Shown here one piece after another: positions 27,390 to 38,235 of a stretch of 64,000 bases of DNA. Below the pieces are notes generated by a model. It worked only from the letters and a program-made list of their open reading frames with translations, was not told the origin of the DNA and did no database searches. The DNA comes from Mesorhizobium sp. STM 4661 (lineage in GTDB: Bacteria > Pseudomonadota > Alphaproteobacteria > Rhizobiales > Rhizobiaceae): positions 1 to 64,000 of the forward strand of contig NZ_CAAF010000018.1 of assembly GCF_000359125.1 (NCBI RefSeq). The letters are read 5' to 3'. Position 1 is the stretch's first letter; every line of letters begins with the position of its first letter. The position numbers and the translations under genes are program-made.

Positions 27390-28138
27390 TTAAATGAAGC
27401 GCATCGGCGCACCGATTCCGACGCGGGCCGACCGGTCGACCGTGCAGTAGACGCCCATATTGTGGGCGTTGTGGCGAACCAGATTGCGCAGGATTGCCGG
27501 GTCGTGGTCGAACCCGTCCTGGGCGATGATGGTGAAGCCGCATCGCCGGCACGGTTCCGATACGGTCAAGAGCAGGTCGCCGATCGCCAGCTTGCGCCCG
27601 ATCCATTCCGTTTCCGGGAACGATCCCTCGATCGCCGCCATGTCGACGACGATGTTGGGGCGGAAGCGGCGCGGATCGGGCGATCCCTGCGGATGCAGCG
27701 CCCTCAGCCGCGCCAGCGAGGCGGTGGTCAGGAGGTGGATGGGAGCCTTGCGGTAGCGCTCCGCGGTCAACGGGCCGGCGTAGCCAGGCGCAGCGTTCTC
27801 CCGGCGAAACGGCCGGATCGAGACTTCGAAGCCGAGATAGGCCGAAACGGCGCGGTCGCTTTCGGCGCCGGGCGCGGCCAGCCAGTCGCCGCCGGGAACG
27901 GCGATCTCGAGCGCTCTGTCACCGGTCAGCCGGGTGCGGATCAGCGGCACCCTGTGCCATTTCGCCTCGCGATCGGGCTGCGCGATCTCGTTATTCGAGG
28001 CATCGACAAGGCCGAACAGGCGGTCGCCATCGATGGTCTCCTTTCCGACAATGATCGCGTCCTGGCGTTCGCCGGCGAGCGAGCTCGCCGGATAGCGCCA
28101 GAGCTCGCTGACAGTGCCGATCTCGATCGAGACCGGCA

Positions 28139-28139
<1 letters not shown>
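27390..28139 (-). CDS. MOSC domain protein
   Basis: A 249-residue protein with an N-terminal MOSC beta-barrel domain (about 1-90) and a C-terminal MOSC domain. The latter holds the conserved Cys in E-P-C-R-R-C-G-F and the R-F-R-P-N-I-V motif. MOSC domains bind or transfer sulfur for molybdenum-cofactor enzymes, as in mARC reductases. The ATG at 28139 overlaps the acs stop by one base (TGATG), so translation is coupled to acs, though no functional link is known. The real substrate is open. Confidence 0.85.
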
Positions 28140-30094
<1,955 letters not shown>

Positions 30095-30420
30095 TTCTTC
30101 GCTTTCCTCCCAAACCATGCCGCCGGCTTGACGCACCCGCGGGCTCGCGGCATTGCAGCCGCGAATTCGCGCGCATTATTAACAGTTCCGCCGTGACGGC
30201 AACATTAGACGTTGGGTTTGATGGAAGATTGGGGGTTTGCGCGGCGGGATGCCGCAGCCGTCTATTTGCGGCGGCTGTCAGCACTCGGGCGGGGTCGCTG
30301 CTAACTACATGTTTTTGCGTAGTAAACTCGGTCTAAATCACGAAATATCAATAGACGATTAAGCAAATAGCGCGCACAATTTCACTTTGGGAGGAAAGGA
30401 GAATCAACCTGGGGGCTGCA
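30095..30420. other. Divergent promoter region between acs and usg
   Basis: About 325 bases with no supported gene. The part from 30300 to 30400 is clearly AT-richer than its surroundings, as expected for promoters. A purine-rich GGGAGGAAAGGAG at 30389-30401 lies too far from the usg ATG to be its ribosome site. Confidence 0.5.
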
Positions 30421-30693
30421 ATGCGCGACCATTCAGAAATGGACCTGATGCTCAAGGGCTATGGCTTGACCACGGCCAAGATTCTTTATCACTTTCCCGA
30501 CCATCCGCATCTGCTGCAGAGCTACATCTGGCAGGACTACGACATCGCGCCGAAATTTCCGGTGCTGATCCGCTTCATCGAGTTCTGGAAGACCAGGCTC
30601 GACGGGCCGCTGCATTCGGTGAGCTATACGCACCAGAAGCTGATCGCACCGAATGAGTGGCGCAAGGTCGACGGCGAGTTCGTGTTGCACTAG
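30421..30693 (+). CDS. usg: Usg family protein
   Basis: A 90-residue protein matching the Usg family, small proteins known mainly from alphaproteobacteria, where the name comes from a gene near trp or asd loci. The conserved core is visible: L-K-G-Y-G-L-T-T-A-K-I-L-Y-H-F-P-D-H, W-Q-D-Y-D, and the W-K-x-x-L-D-G-P-L-H-S-V segment. The function is unknown. The ATG at 30421 has only a weak ribosome site (GGGGG), and an internal ATG at 30439 is possible. Confidence 0.85.
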   Translation: MRDHSEMDLMLKGYGLTTAKILYHFPDHPHLLQSYIWQDYDIAPKFPVLIRFIEFWKTRLDGPLHSVSYTHQKLIAPNEWRKVDGEFVLH

Positions 30694-30754
30694 GCGGCGG
30701 CGCCGATGCCTGAAGTCAGCTTGCCGTGCGGCTGCTGAGGTCGGCGCTCTACGT

Positions 30755-30775
30755 CGCCCCCCTCTGTCCTGCCGG
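30755..30775. repeat. Fragment of the 52-kb intergenic element
   Basis: GCCCCCCTCTGTCCTGCCGG here is the same as the outer end of the inverted repeat at 52.0-52.16 kb. Only one arm is present, so it is a remnant or a solo end, placed just before the aldo-keto reductase 3' end. Confidence 0.6.
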
Positions 30776-30786
30776 CCCATGCACGA

Positions 30787-31821
30787 TCAGACCGCCGGCG
30801 GACTGAGCCTGGCAAAGGCCTCCTGCCGGCGATAGGGAAAGTACGGATAGGGCGCGGTGACCTCGCTCGCCGCGTCGAGCTTCTTGATCTGCTCGGCCGT
30901 CAACGTCCAGCCAACTGCGCCAAGGTTCTGGCGAAGCTGTTCCTCGTTGCGGGCGCCGATGATGACGGACGACACGGTCGGGCGTTGCAGGAGCCAGTTG
31001 ATGGCGATCTGCGGCACGGTCTTGCCGGTTTCCTCGGCTACCGCATCGAGCGCGTCGACGACCCGGTAGAGATGTTCGTCCTCGACCGGAGGTCCGAAGC
31101 TTGCGGTGTCGTGCAGCCGGCTTTTTTCCGGCAGCCTCTCGCCACGGCGGATCTTGCCGGTCAGGCGGCCCCAGCCGAGGGGGCTCCACACCAGGGCGCC
31201 GACGCCCTGGTCGAGGCCGAGCGGCATCAGTTCCCATTCATAGTCGCGGCCGACCAGCGAGTAATAGACCTGATGGGCGACATAACGCGGATAGCCATGC
31301 CTGTCCGCCAGGCCGAGCGATTTCATCACCTGCCAGCCGGAAAAATTGGAGACGCCGACATAGCGCAGCTTACCGGCGTGCACGAGGTCGTCCAGCGTTG
31401 ACAGCACCTCGTCGATCGGCGTTCCGGCGTCGAAGGCATGCAACTGCAAAAGGTCGATGTAGTCGGTGCCGAGACGCCTCAGCGCGTCTTCCACCGATTT
31501 GATCAGCCGCGAACGCGAGGAGCCGTAGTCGGCCGGCCCGTCGCCCATCGGCAAAGATGTCTTGGTCGAGATCAGCACGGCGTCGCGCCGGCCCTTGATG
31601 GCTTCGCCGAGCACTTCCTCCGAAGCGCCGTTCGAATAGACGTCGGCGGTATCGAAGAGGTTGACGCCGGCCTCGAGGCAGATGTCGATTAACCGCCGTG
31701 CCTCCTTGGCATCGCTGTTGCCCCAGGCGCCGAACAGTGGGCCGGAACCGCCGAAGGTTCCCGCGCCGAACGAGAGCGCCGGGACCTTCAGGCCCGATGC
31801 GCCAAGACGTCGATAGTCCAT
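30787..31821 (-). CDS. Aldo/keto reductase
   Basis: NADPH-dependent aldo/keto reductase of 344 residues. The catalytic tetrad is visible: Asp and Tyr in F-D-T-A-D-V-Y-S, Lys in I-S-T-K-T-S-L and His in L-L-Q-L-H-A-F-D. The cofactor site near the C-terminus reads I-I-G-A-R-N-E-E-Q-L. The start at 31821 gives the classic opening M-D-Y-R-R-L-G-A-S-G-L; the frame to 31866 is not conserved. It is the third gene of a set with the SGNH esterase and MFS genes, 45 bases apart from the former. The substrate is unknown. Confidence 0.9.
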   Translation of the reverse strand: MDYRRLGASGLKVPALSFGAGTFGGSGPLFGAWGNSDAKEARRLIDICLEAGVNLFDTADVYSNGASEEVLGEAIKGRRDAVLISTKTSLPMGDGPADYGSSRSRLIKSVEDALRRLGTDYIDLLQLHAFDAGTPIDEVLSTLDDLVHAGKLRYVGVSNFSGWQVMKSLGLADRHGYPRYVAHQVYYSLVGRDYEWELMPLGLDQGVGALVWSPLGWGRLTGKIRRGERLPEKSRLHDTASFGPPVEDEHLYRVVDALDAVAEETGKTVPQIAINWLLQRPTVSSVIIGARNEEQLRQNLGAVGWTLTAEQIKKLDAASEVTAPYPYFPYRRQEAFARLSPPAV

Positions 31822-31866
31822 GATCTTATCCTTTTGAGTTGCGAACTGAAGCAGCGGATGTGCCAC

Positions 31867-33147
31867 TCAGTTTTTGACCAGTATGTCGAGGTCGACGGCG
31901 TCGGCCATGGCCCGGTTTCCCTTTTCGCCCGGATGAAGATGGTCACCGGAATCGAACTCGGGCAGCAGGCGTGTCGGGTGCGCCGGGTCGCGGAGCAAGA
32001 GGTCGAAGTCGACCACGGCATCGAAGGCGCCGCTGGTCCGGATCCAGTGGTTGACCTTCTGGCGTAGTGCTTCCTTTTCAGGCGTGTAGTAAGCATCGAG
32101 CGGCGTGCCGCTCAACGCACCCTCGAACGGGGTCAACGTGCCGCCGACAATACTGAGATTGTGAGCGTGAGCCTGGGCAGCGAGTTGCAGGTATCCGCCG
32201 ATCAAGGTTTCAAACGAAGGCAGGGATTTCTCGGGCGCGAATGGCGTTCCGGGCCAACTGATGTCGTTGATACCGATGAGCAGGATCACGGCCTTGACAC
32301 CGGGCTGAGCAAGGACATCGCGGCTGAAGCGGGCGGATGCTTTCACTCCCATGGCGTCGTCCAGCAGCCTAGCCCCGGATATGCCCGCGTTCAGCACCGC
32401 AATCTGCTTTGAGGCGAGGCGCTCGGCGAGGAAATCGGGCCAGCGGTTATCGGCATCCAGAGTAGCGCCATTGCCGTCGGTGATCGAATCGCCGATGGCG
32501 ACGACAGCGCCGTCATTTGCGGGCGCATCGATCAGGATTTCGGTGAGCAGGATGCGCGCGTCGATGGTTCCCGTGGCCGCGAATGTGCTCGAAGCCGACT
32601 GGTTGCCGTCGCCGATATAGGCGGTCTGCTTGCCATCCCAATGAAAGGTCGAGAGCGGGGTTTCCTGCGGCAGATAGACCGAGACGGAAAGGCGACTCAA
32701 GGCATCGAGGGGTACGTCCACCGGATCGCTGATCAGGGATGTGCCCGGTGGAATTGTCGCCTTCGCCTGCCCGCCAAAGGTTATCAAGCGATCGGTGCCG
32801 GAGACGATTTTCGACCCGTCACCGGCGACCGCGCCATGGACTTCGCCGATCTGGACCGGCGTGCCGGCGTACTCGTTCGACAGGACGATGCGAAACCTAT
32901 CGCCGCCAAGGCTGATCTTGACCGTCTGGCGGATGGTCTGGTTCTCAAGCTTCGGTGGTATCTTCACCGGCAAGGCAAAATCGGCGCTCCATCTCGATTG
33001 CGGACTGGCCAGCCAAGTGCCGACCCACGCCTGCTTTTCGCCAGCGATGGCCGGAGCGAATACGAACGACGCCGCCAAAGCGAGCGGAACGAGCCGCTTC
33101 GCAAAAGCAATGATGGCGCGATGAACCGGATGTCTGCTGTTGGTCAC
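31867..33147 (-). CDS. Secreted SGNH/GDSL esterase
   Basis: A roughly 426-residue hydrolase with a signal peptide (hydrophobic L-A-A-S-F-V-F-A-P-A-I-A-G). An N-terminal region (W-V-G-T-W-L-A-S-P-Q) is seen in SGNH esterases acting on polysaccharide side chains. The SGNH core follows: A-I-G-D-S-I-T-D-G (nucleophile Ser), G-I-N-D-I, and D-H-L-H-P (Asp-His). The GTG at 33147 is preferred because AGGAGAG lies at proper distance. An ATG at 33171 in the same frame, without a clear site, is an alternative. The esterified substrate cannot be told. Confidence 0.83.
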   Translation of the reverse strand: MTNSRHPVHRAIIAFAKRLVPLALAASFVFAPAIAGEKQAWVGTWLASPQSRWSADFALPVKIPPKLENQTIRQTVKISLGGDRFRIVLSNEYAGTPVQIGEVHGAVAGDGSKIVSGTDRLITFGGQAKATIPPGTSLISDPVDVPLDALSRLSVSVYLPQETPLSTFHWDGKQTAYIGDGNQSASSTFAATGTIDARILLTEILIDAPANDGAVVAIGDSITDGNGATLDADNRWPDFLAERLASKQIAVLNAGISGARLLDDAMGVKASARFSRDVLAQPGVKAVILLIGINDISWPGTPFAPEKSLPSFETLIGGYLQLAAQAHAHNLSIVGGTLTPFEGALSGTPLDAYYTPEKEALRQKVNHWIRTSGAFDAVVDFDLLLRDPAHPTRLLPEFDSGDHLHPGEKGNRAMADAVDLDILVKN

Positions 33148-33212
33148 AACGGTCTCTCCTGTTGGGTTCATGTCATGGCTTCTGTCGGGATCGGCGGCTT
33201 TCGGGGTCGCGG

Positions 33213-34406
33213 TCACTCCGCGGCGCTGGGGCAGACGGCGACCGGTGCCAATCGCTCGCTGTTTCTGTCGAGACGCAGTGCCAGCGCCGCCACGCCGAGT
33301 GCCGAAAGCGGCAGCAAGGCGGCGACCCAGGTGACGGAGCCAAGACCGGGACCATTGGCGATGACCACGCCGCCGAGCCAGGCACCGGCGGCATTGCCGA
33401 GATTGAAGGCGGCGATGTTGAAGGACGAGGCCAGGCTCTGGCCGGCACCTTGCGCCTTTTCCAGCACCCACATCTGCAGCGGCGCCACCGTGGCAAAGGC
33501 GGCGGCGCCGAGCAGGCCGACATAGATGACGGCCATTGTCTGGCTGTGCAAGGCAAAGGTCATCGTGCCGAGTACCAGCGCCAGCACGACAAGGCTGCCG
33601 AGAACGGACGGCACCAGCCAGCGGTCGGCGAACTTGCCGCCCAGCAGATTGCCGGCGATCAGGCCGCCGCCGAAGACGAGCAGGATCGGCGACACGGCCG
33701 CTTCCGGAAAGCCACTGATCTCGGTCAGCAGAGGTGCGATATAGGTGAAGACGGCGAAGACGCCGGCATAGCCGAGCACGGTGGTGGCGAAGCCGAGCAG
33801 GACGGGCGTGCGGCCGAGCACGGCAAGATCGGCGCGCAGGTCGCTCTTCTCCGGCGCTGCCTGGCCGCGCGGCACCAGAAGGAGAATAATAGCGAAGGCC
33901 GCGACCCCGACCAGGGTCACCGCGAGGAAGGTCGCGCGCCAGCCGAAGGCCTGGCCGAGCCAGGTACCGAAGGGGACGCCGAGGATGTTGGCGATGGTCA
34001 GGCCGGTGAACATCAGCGCGATCGCCGAGGCCTTCTTGTTGGGCGCGACCAGCCCGGTCGCGACGACCGAGCCGACGCCGAAGAAGGTGCCATGGGCAAA
34101 GGCGGTGATCACGCGGGCGCCCATCAGCGTCCAGTAGTCGGGAGCGAGCGCACAGGCGAGATTGCCAAGCGTGAAGATCGCCATCAGCGCCAGCAGCACG
34201 GTCTTGCGCGGCCAGCTTCCGGTGGCGATGGTCAAAAGCGGCGCGCCGATGACGACGCCCAGCGCATAGCCCGAAATGAGCTGGCCGGCTGCCGAGATCG
34301 AGACGCCCAGATCCTTGCTGACATCGAGCAGCAAACCCATGATCACGAATTCGGTGACGCCGATGCCGAAGGCGCCGGCGGCGAGGGCGTAGAGAGCAAG
34401 AGGCAT
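33213..34406 (-). CDS. MFS transporter of the drug/sugar-efflux type (AraJ-like)
   Basis: A 397-residue inner-membrane protein with 12 hydrophobic segments. The opening L-A-L-Y-A-L-A-A-G-A-F-G-I-G-V-T-E-F is typical of the DHA1/AraJ group, which exports drugs or sugars. The start at 34406 is set by the conserved N-terminus; the open frame further up to 34526 lies over the promoter. It is first in an operon with the esterase and aldo-keto reductase, divergent from a LysR regulator that probably controls it. Confidence 0.88.
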   Translation of the reverse strand: MPLALYALAAGAFGIGVTEFVIMGLLLDVSKDLGVSISAAGQLISGYALGVVIGAPLLTIATGSWPRKTVLLALMAIFTLGNLACALAPDYWTLMGARVITAFAHGTFFGVGSVVATGLVAPNKKASAIALMFTGLTIANILGVPFGTWLGQAFGWRATFLAVTLVGVAAFAIILLLVPRGQAAPEKSDLRADLAVLGRTPVLLGFATTVLGYAGVFAVFTYIAPLLTEISGFPEAAVSPILLVFGGGLIAGNLLGGKFADRWLVPSVLGSLVVLALVLGTMTFALHSQTMAVIYVGLLGAAAFATVAPLQMWVLEKAQGAGQSLASSFNIAAFNLGNAAGAWLGGVVIANGPGLGSVTWVAALLPLSALGVAALALRLDRNSERLAPVAVCPSAAE

Positions 34407-34511
34407 GGCGGTCGTCCTGTTCGTGGCAAAGGACGCTGTTTGCCCCGCGTCCCGACCGAAAGATCGTGTTGCGGCGAACTGTGAACCAGACTTGCCCCAG
34501 GCATATTTTCT

Positions 34512-34526
34512 GTGAAATAGATTCAC
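34512..34526 (+). promoter_or_regulatory. Candidate LysR operator
   Basis: GTGAA-ATAGA-TTCAC is a perfect 5-bp dyad with a 5-base spacer, ending two bases before the LysR ATG. It sits in the 122-base divergent gap between the regulator and the MFS gene, where LysR proteins usually bind. Assignment is by position and symmetry only. Confidence 0.4.
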
Positions 34527-34528
34527 GA

Positions 34529-35437
34529 ATGGCGAGACCAGATATCAACCGCTCCGGCGAGATCGAGGTGTTCGTCCGCGTCGTCGAGGCCGGCAGCTTC
34601 TCGGCGGCGGCGCGGGCGCTGCGGATGACGCCATCGGCGGTGAGCAAGCTGATCGCGCGGCTGGAGGCGCGGCTCGGCGCACGGCTCGTCAGCCGTTCGA
34701 CGCGCAAGCTGCAGCTCACACCTGAGGGCATCGCTTTCCACGATAGCGGCGTGCGCATCTTGGCCGATATGGCGGCGGCAGAGCGCGAGGCGGCAGCGGG
34801 TGCAGCGCCCCGCGGCCTGCTGCGCGTCAACAGCTACGTGCCATTCGGGCAGCACCGGCTGATCCCGCTGCTGCCACGTTTCCTCGAACGCTACCCCGAG
34901 ATCTCGGTCGACCTGGTCCTGACCGATAGCGTCATCGACCTGATGGAAGAGCGCGCCGATGTCGCCATTCGCGCCGGGCCGCTTGGTGAGTCACGGCTGG
35001 TGGCGCGCAAGCTCGGGCAGAGCCGGGTGGTCGTGGTTGCCGCGCCGTCCTATCTCGAAGCGCATGGCACGCCCCGTTCGCCTGCCGATCTCGACCGGCA
35101 CAACCGGATGGGCTTCCGCTTCTCGCGCCATATCGACGGCTGGCCATTTGTCGACAAGGCCGGCCGGCCCACCGTCGTGCCGGCGACAGGAAACGCGCTG
35201 GTCAGCGACGGCGAGGCGATGCGGCTGATGGCGCTTTCAGGCGTCGGCATCGCCCGGCTGGCGCGCTGGCATGTGGAGGCCGACATCGCCGCCGGGCGAC
35301 TGGTGCCGCTGCTGGAGGACTACAATCCGGGCGACGCCGAACTCACTCACGCCGTCTATGTCGGCCAGGGCAAGCATCTGCCGGCGCGAGTGCGGGCCTT
35401 TCTCGATTTTCTGGTCGAGACGGCGCGGTTGGGCTGA
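34529..35437 (+). CDS. LysR-family transcriptional regulator
   Basis: A 302-residue regulator. The N-terminal winged helix-turn-helix (about 5-65) has F-V-R-V-V-E-A-G-S-F-S-A-A-A-R and S-A-V-S-K-L-I-A-R-L-E. The C-terminal substrate-binding domain follows (about 90-300; V-D-L-V-L-T-D-S to I-A-R-L-A). The start at 34529 gives the usual length; the open frame back to 34466 is upstream leader. It is divergent from the MFS-esterase-AKR operon and faces the second aldo-keto reductase. Confidence 0.9.
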   Translation: MARPDINRSGEIEVFVRVVEAGSFSAAARALRMTPSAVSKLIARLEARLGARLVSRSTRKLQLTPEGIAFHDSGVRILADMAAAEREAAAGAAPRGLLRVNSYVPFGQHRLIPLLPRFLERYPEISVDLVLTDSVIDLMEERADVAIRAGPLGESRLVARKLGQSRVVVVAAPSYLEAHGTPRSPADLDRHNRMGFRFSRHIDGWPFVDKAGRPTVVPATGNALVSDGEAMRLMALSGVGIARLARWHVEADIAAGRLVPLLEDYNPGDAELTHAVYVGQGKHLPARVRAFLDFLVETARLG

Positions 35438-35486
35438 GGCCGAAATCGGGAGCCGCCGGCTCCCGACTATTGGGGCGGGGACGCCG

Positions 35487-36536
35487 CTACTTCTTCGGCG
35501 TGAACGGCGCCGGACGGCGGCCCGCCGCCTGGCGTTCGACCATCCAGCCGGGATATTCGGCCGGCAGCGCGCTCACCTCGTCCAGCTTGGCGAGATCGTC
35601 GGCATCGAGCTTCAGCGCGGTGGCGGCAAGGTTCTGTTCGAGCTGCTCCATGCGGCTGGCGCCGATGATGACGCTCATCACGAAGGGCTTGGCCAAGACA
35701 TAGCCGAGCGCCACCGTGGCGACGCTGACGCCGTGCTTCCTGGCGATGTCGCGCATGACGGCAACCGCGGCCCAGGCACGGTCCTCGTTGACCGGCGGGA
35801 AGTTGAAGGAGGCGCGGCGGCCCTCGCCATTGCCGGGCGCGCCGGGGCCGTATTTGCCGGAGAGCAGGCCGCCAGCCATTGGCGACCAGACCATCAGCCC
35901 GAGCCTTTCCTCATTGAGCAATGGCACGATCTCGCGCTCGAGGTCGCGGCCGGCGATCGAATAATAGGATTGCACCGTCTCGAAGCGGGCAAAGCCCTTG
36001 TGCTCGGCGATGCCCAGCGCCTTGGCGATGCGCCATGCTGCCCAATTCGAGACGCCGACATAGCGCACCTTGCCGCTGGCAACGAGATCGTCCAACGCTC
36101 GCAGCGTCTCGTCGATCGGCGTCACCGTATCGGTCCCGTGCAGCTGGTAGAGATCGATATGGTCGAGCTGCAACCGTTCGAGGCTGGCATCGACCGAATC
36201 CATAATGTGACCACGCGAGGAGCCGCGCTGGTTCGGGCCGTCGCCCATGGCGCCGTGCACCTTAGTGGCGATGACCACGTTCGACCTGACAATGCCGAGA
36301 TCCCTGAGCGACTGGCCGAGCAGGCGCTCGGACTCGCCAAACGAATAGACGTCTGCCGTATCGAAGAAGTTGACACCGGCGGCGATCGAGCGGGCGACGA
36401 TCTCGTTGACGCCCTTCTGATCGAGGCTGGCGATCAGGCCCCATTGGGCATTTTCGCCGGCGGCGCCGAAGGTCATGGTGCCGAGGCACAGTTCGGAGAC
36501 GAACATCCCCGTGTTTCCAAGTTGATTGTAGCGCAT
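35487..36536 (-). CDS. Aldo/keto reductase (second)
   Basis: A 349-residue reductase, with M-R-Y-N-Q-L-G-N-T-G-M at the start. The tetrad is seen in F-F-D-T-A-D-V-Y-S-F-G, A-T-K-V-H and L-Y-Q-L-H-G-T-D; V-I-I-G-A-S-R marks the cofactor region. It is a distinct subfamily member from the one at 31 kb; for example it lacks that protein's G-G-S-G-P-L segment. The start at 36536 is taken as the first conserved Met; the upstream frame to 36659 is not. It stands convergent with the LysR gene. The function is unknown. Confidence 0.9.
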   Translation of the reverse strand: MRYNQLGNTGMFVSELCLGTMTFGAAGENAQWGLIASLDQKGVNEIVARSIAAGVNFFDTADVYSFGESERLLGQSLRDLGIVRSNVVIATKVHGAMGDGPNQRGSSRGHIMDSVDASLERLQLDHIDLYQLHGTDTVTPIDETLRALDDLVASGKVRYVGVSNWAAWRIAKALGIAEHKGFARFETVQSYYSIAGRDLEREIVPLLNEERLGLMVWSPMAGGLLSGKYGPGAPGNGEGRRASFNFPPVNEDRAWAAVAVMRDIARKHGVSVATVALGYVLAKPFVMSVIIGASRMEQLEQNLAATALKLDADDLAKLDEVSALPAEYPGWMVERQAAGRRPAPFTPKK

Positions 36537-36668
36537 GGTGCGGCTCCAGAGGATTTGGTGATGACGCCCAGGAAATAGGAACGATACGTTTCGTTTCCAG
36601 CCTCTGGCGCAACGACCCTTCCGAATTGGGCTAAGGGCCGCGAGGCTCTGGCGGCGCAATCCGAAGGA

Positions 36669-37070
36669 TCAGATTTCCCAGGGATTGAGTACCGTCACGC
36701 CTGTATCGTCAAAGTCAGCAACGTTACGTGTTACCAGAATGAGATCGTGGACAAGCGCGGTCGCTGCTATGAGGGTGTCGGCGCTGCCTCGTGTGCGGCC
36801 GGCGGTAATGCGGCCCCAAGTCAAAGCGACATCTTCAGTAATCGCAAGGATGCGATCGGCATTGTCACGCCGAAGCTCTCGCAGCCACAGATCGAGGCGC
36901 GTTGCCCTTTCGGGATCGACCTTGCGCAGCTTGACGATCCCACGCTCGATTTCGCCGAGGGTAATGACGCTGAGATTGACCGAGGCCGGATCCACCGAAG
37001 CCAACCAAGCGGTGGGTTTGGGTAAGCGCCTCTCCACATCCGAGATGACGTTTGTGTCGAGCAGATACAT
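36669..37070 (-). CDS. vapC: PIN-domain toxin, VapC type
   Basis: Predicted ribonuclease toxin of a type II toxin-antitoxin system. The 133 residues carry the PIN acidic set: Asp5 in L-L-D-T-N-V, Glu in L-G-E-I-E-R-G around residue 40, and Asp in S-A-D-T-L-I-A-A near residue 97. The start ATG overlaps the antitoxin stop by one base (TGATG), the usual coupling. The module lies between aldo-keto reductase and yggS. Confidence 0.9.
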   Translation of the reverse strand: MYLLDTNVISDVERRLPKPTAWLASVDPASVNLSVITLGEIERGIVKLRKVDPERATRLDLWLRELRRDNADRILAITEDVALTWGRITAGRTRGSADTLIAATALVHDLILVTRNVADFDDTGVTVLNPWEI

Positions 37071-37324
37071 CAGAGGTCGATGTCCCGGATCATCGTATCC
37101 GAGCGACGGTTGACCTCCTCAGCAAAATCATCGTCCCAGACTGGGCCCGTTAGAAGATATTCGGCAAGGGTCTTCTTCTTTCCCGACAAGCGGTCATAGT
37201 CTTCGGCGGAAAGCACCACTGCCGCGCGCTCGCCGCGGAGCGTTACAGTTTGCGGCCCTTCGCTACGCGCGCGCTGCACCACTTTGGAAAAATTGTTCTT
37301 TGCGTCCTGCAGGTGCCAGTTCAT
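37070..37324 (-). CDS. vapB: Phd/YefM-type antitoxin
   Basis: An 84-residue antitoxin starting M-N-W-H-L-Q-D-A-K-N-N-F-S-K-V-V, the DNA-binding Phd/YefM half. V-T-L-R-G-E-R-A-A-V-V-L follows, then a charged toxin-binding tail (about 50-84). The ATG at 37324 is chosen from a TTG-CTG-ATG run because AGGAG is eight bases upstream. It precedes and neutralises the PIN toxin downstream. Confidence 0.87.
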   Translation of the reverse strand: MNWHLQDAKNNFSKVVQRARSEGPQTVTLRGERAAVVLSAEDYDRLSGKKKTLAEYLLTGPVWDDDFAEEVNRRSDTMIRDIDL

Positions 37325-37335
37325 CAGCAATGCTC

Positions 37336-37352
37336 CTAGCTAGCTTGGCTAG
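37336..37352 (-). promoter_or_regulatory. Candidate autoregulatory operator of the vapBC module
   Basis: CTAGC (37336-37340) and GCTAG (37348-37352) form a dyad with a 7-base spacer. It overlaps the edge of the antitoxin's ribosome site. Such dyads typically bind the toxin-antitoxin complex; binding here is inferred. Confidence 0.35.
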
Positions 37353-37425
37353 ATATACAAACAAAGTGCGCCTGCATCAAGGCTTGGCGCATACGAGCGA
37401 GAACTGCCGAGGATCAATGTGTGTG

Positions 37426-38088
37426 TCAGCGGCTGCCGAAGATTGCCGCGCCGACCCTGACGCTGGTGGCGCCAAAGGCGATCGCTGTCTCGTAATCGCC
37501 CGACATCCCCATCGACAGTTTTGCGACGCCAGCCTCCGTGCTGAGCTTTTCCAGCAGCGCGAAATGCGGGCCGGGGTTCTCGTAGGCCGGCGGGATGCAC
37601 ATCAGGCCGGCGATGGCGAGGCCATGGACGTCGCGGCAGCGGGCGACGAAAGCGACGGCCTCGCGCGGTTCGATACCGGCCTTTTGCGGTTCGGAGCCGG
37701 TGTTGACCTGGACGTAAAGCCTTGGCGTCCGGCCTTGCCTGGCAATTTCCTTGGCGAGTTCGGCGGCGATCTTCTCGCGATCGACCGTCTCGATGACGTC
37801 GAACAGCGCGACCGCTTCCTTGGCCTTGTTCGATTGTAGCGGGCCGATCAGATGCAATTCGAGGTCGGGGAAGGCCACCTTCAGTGCCGGCCATTTGGCC
37901 TGCGCTTCCTGCACGCGGTTCTCGCCGAAGACGCGCTGGCCGGCCTCGATGACCGGGCGGATGTCGGCGGCGTCGAAGGTTTTCGACACCGCGACCAGCG
38001 TGACGGCGCCGGTGTTACGTCCAGTCTCCTGCTCGGCGGCGGCGATCTTCGCCTTGACTGTGAAAAGCTGTTCGACGGGGCTCGCCAT
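37426..38088 (-). CDS. PLP homeostasis protein, YggS family
   Basis: A 220-residue pyridoxal-phosphate-binding protein of the YggS/PROSC family, which buffers PLP and affects amino-acid balance. The PLP Lys is residue 36 in V-A-V-S-K-T-F. F-G-E-N-R-V-Q-E-A and H-L-I-G-P-L-Q-S-N-K-A are intact, as is the tail M-G-M-S-G-D-Y. The start at 38088 gives the normal length. It is divergent from leuS, 147 bases away. Confidence 0.93.
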   Translation of the reverse strand: MASPVEQLFTVKAKIAAAEQETGRNTGAVTLVAVSKTFDAADIRPVIEAGQRVFGENRVQEAQAKWPALKVAFPDLELHLIGPLQSNKAKEAVALFDVIETVDREKIAAELAKEIARQGRTPRLYVQVNTGSEPQKAGIEPREAVAFVARCRDVHGLAIAGLMCIPPAYENPGPHFALLEKLSTEAGVAKLSMGMSGDYETAIAFGATSVRVGAAIFGSR

Positions 38089-38235
38089 CCCTATATCCTG
38101 CCTGTCTTTATCGTTCTCGGCCGCCTCGCCGCAGTTGACGGGTCCGGCAATCCATGGTGAACACCGCGACGACACTTTCCTGGCCGCCGGGCACTGTCCG
38201 GCGCTCCGAGCCTGCTTTTAAGTGAAAAACATCCG

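Noticed and set aside
31867..34830. A single 987-residue minus-strand protein covering the esterase and MFS region
   Set aside because: The upstream half is an out-of-frame, Arg-rich reading of the MFS gene. Only the last ~430 codons form the esterase.
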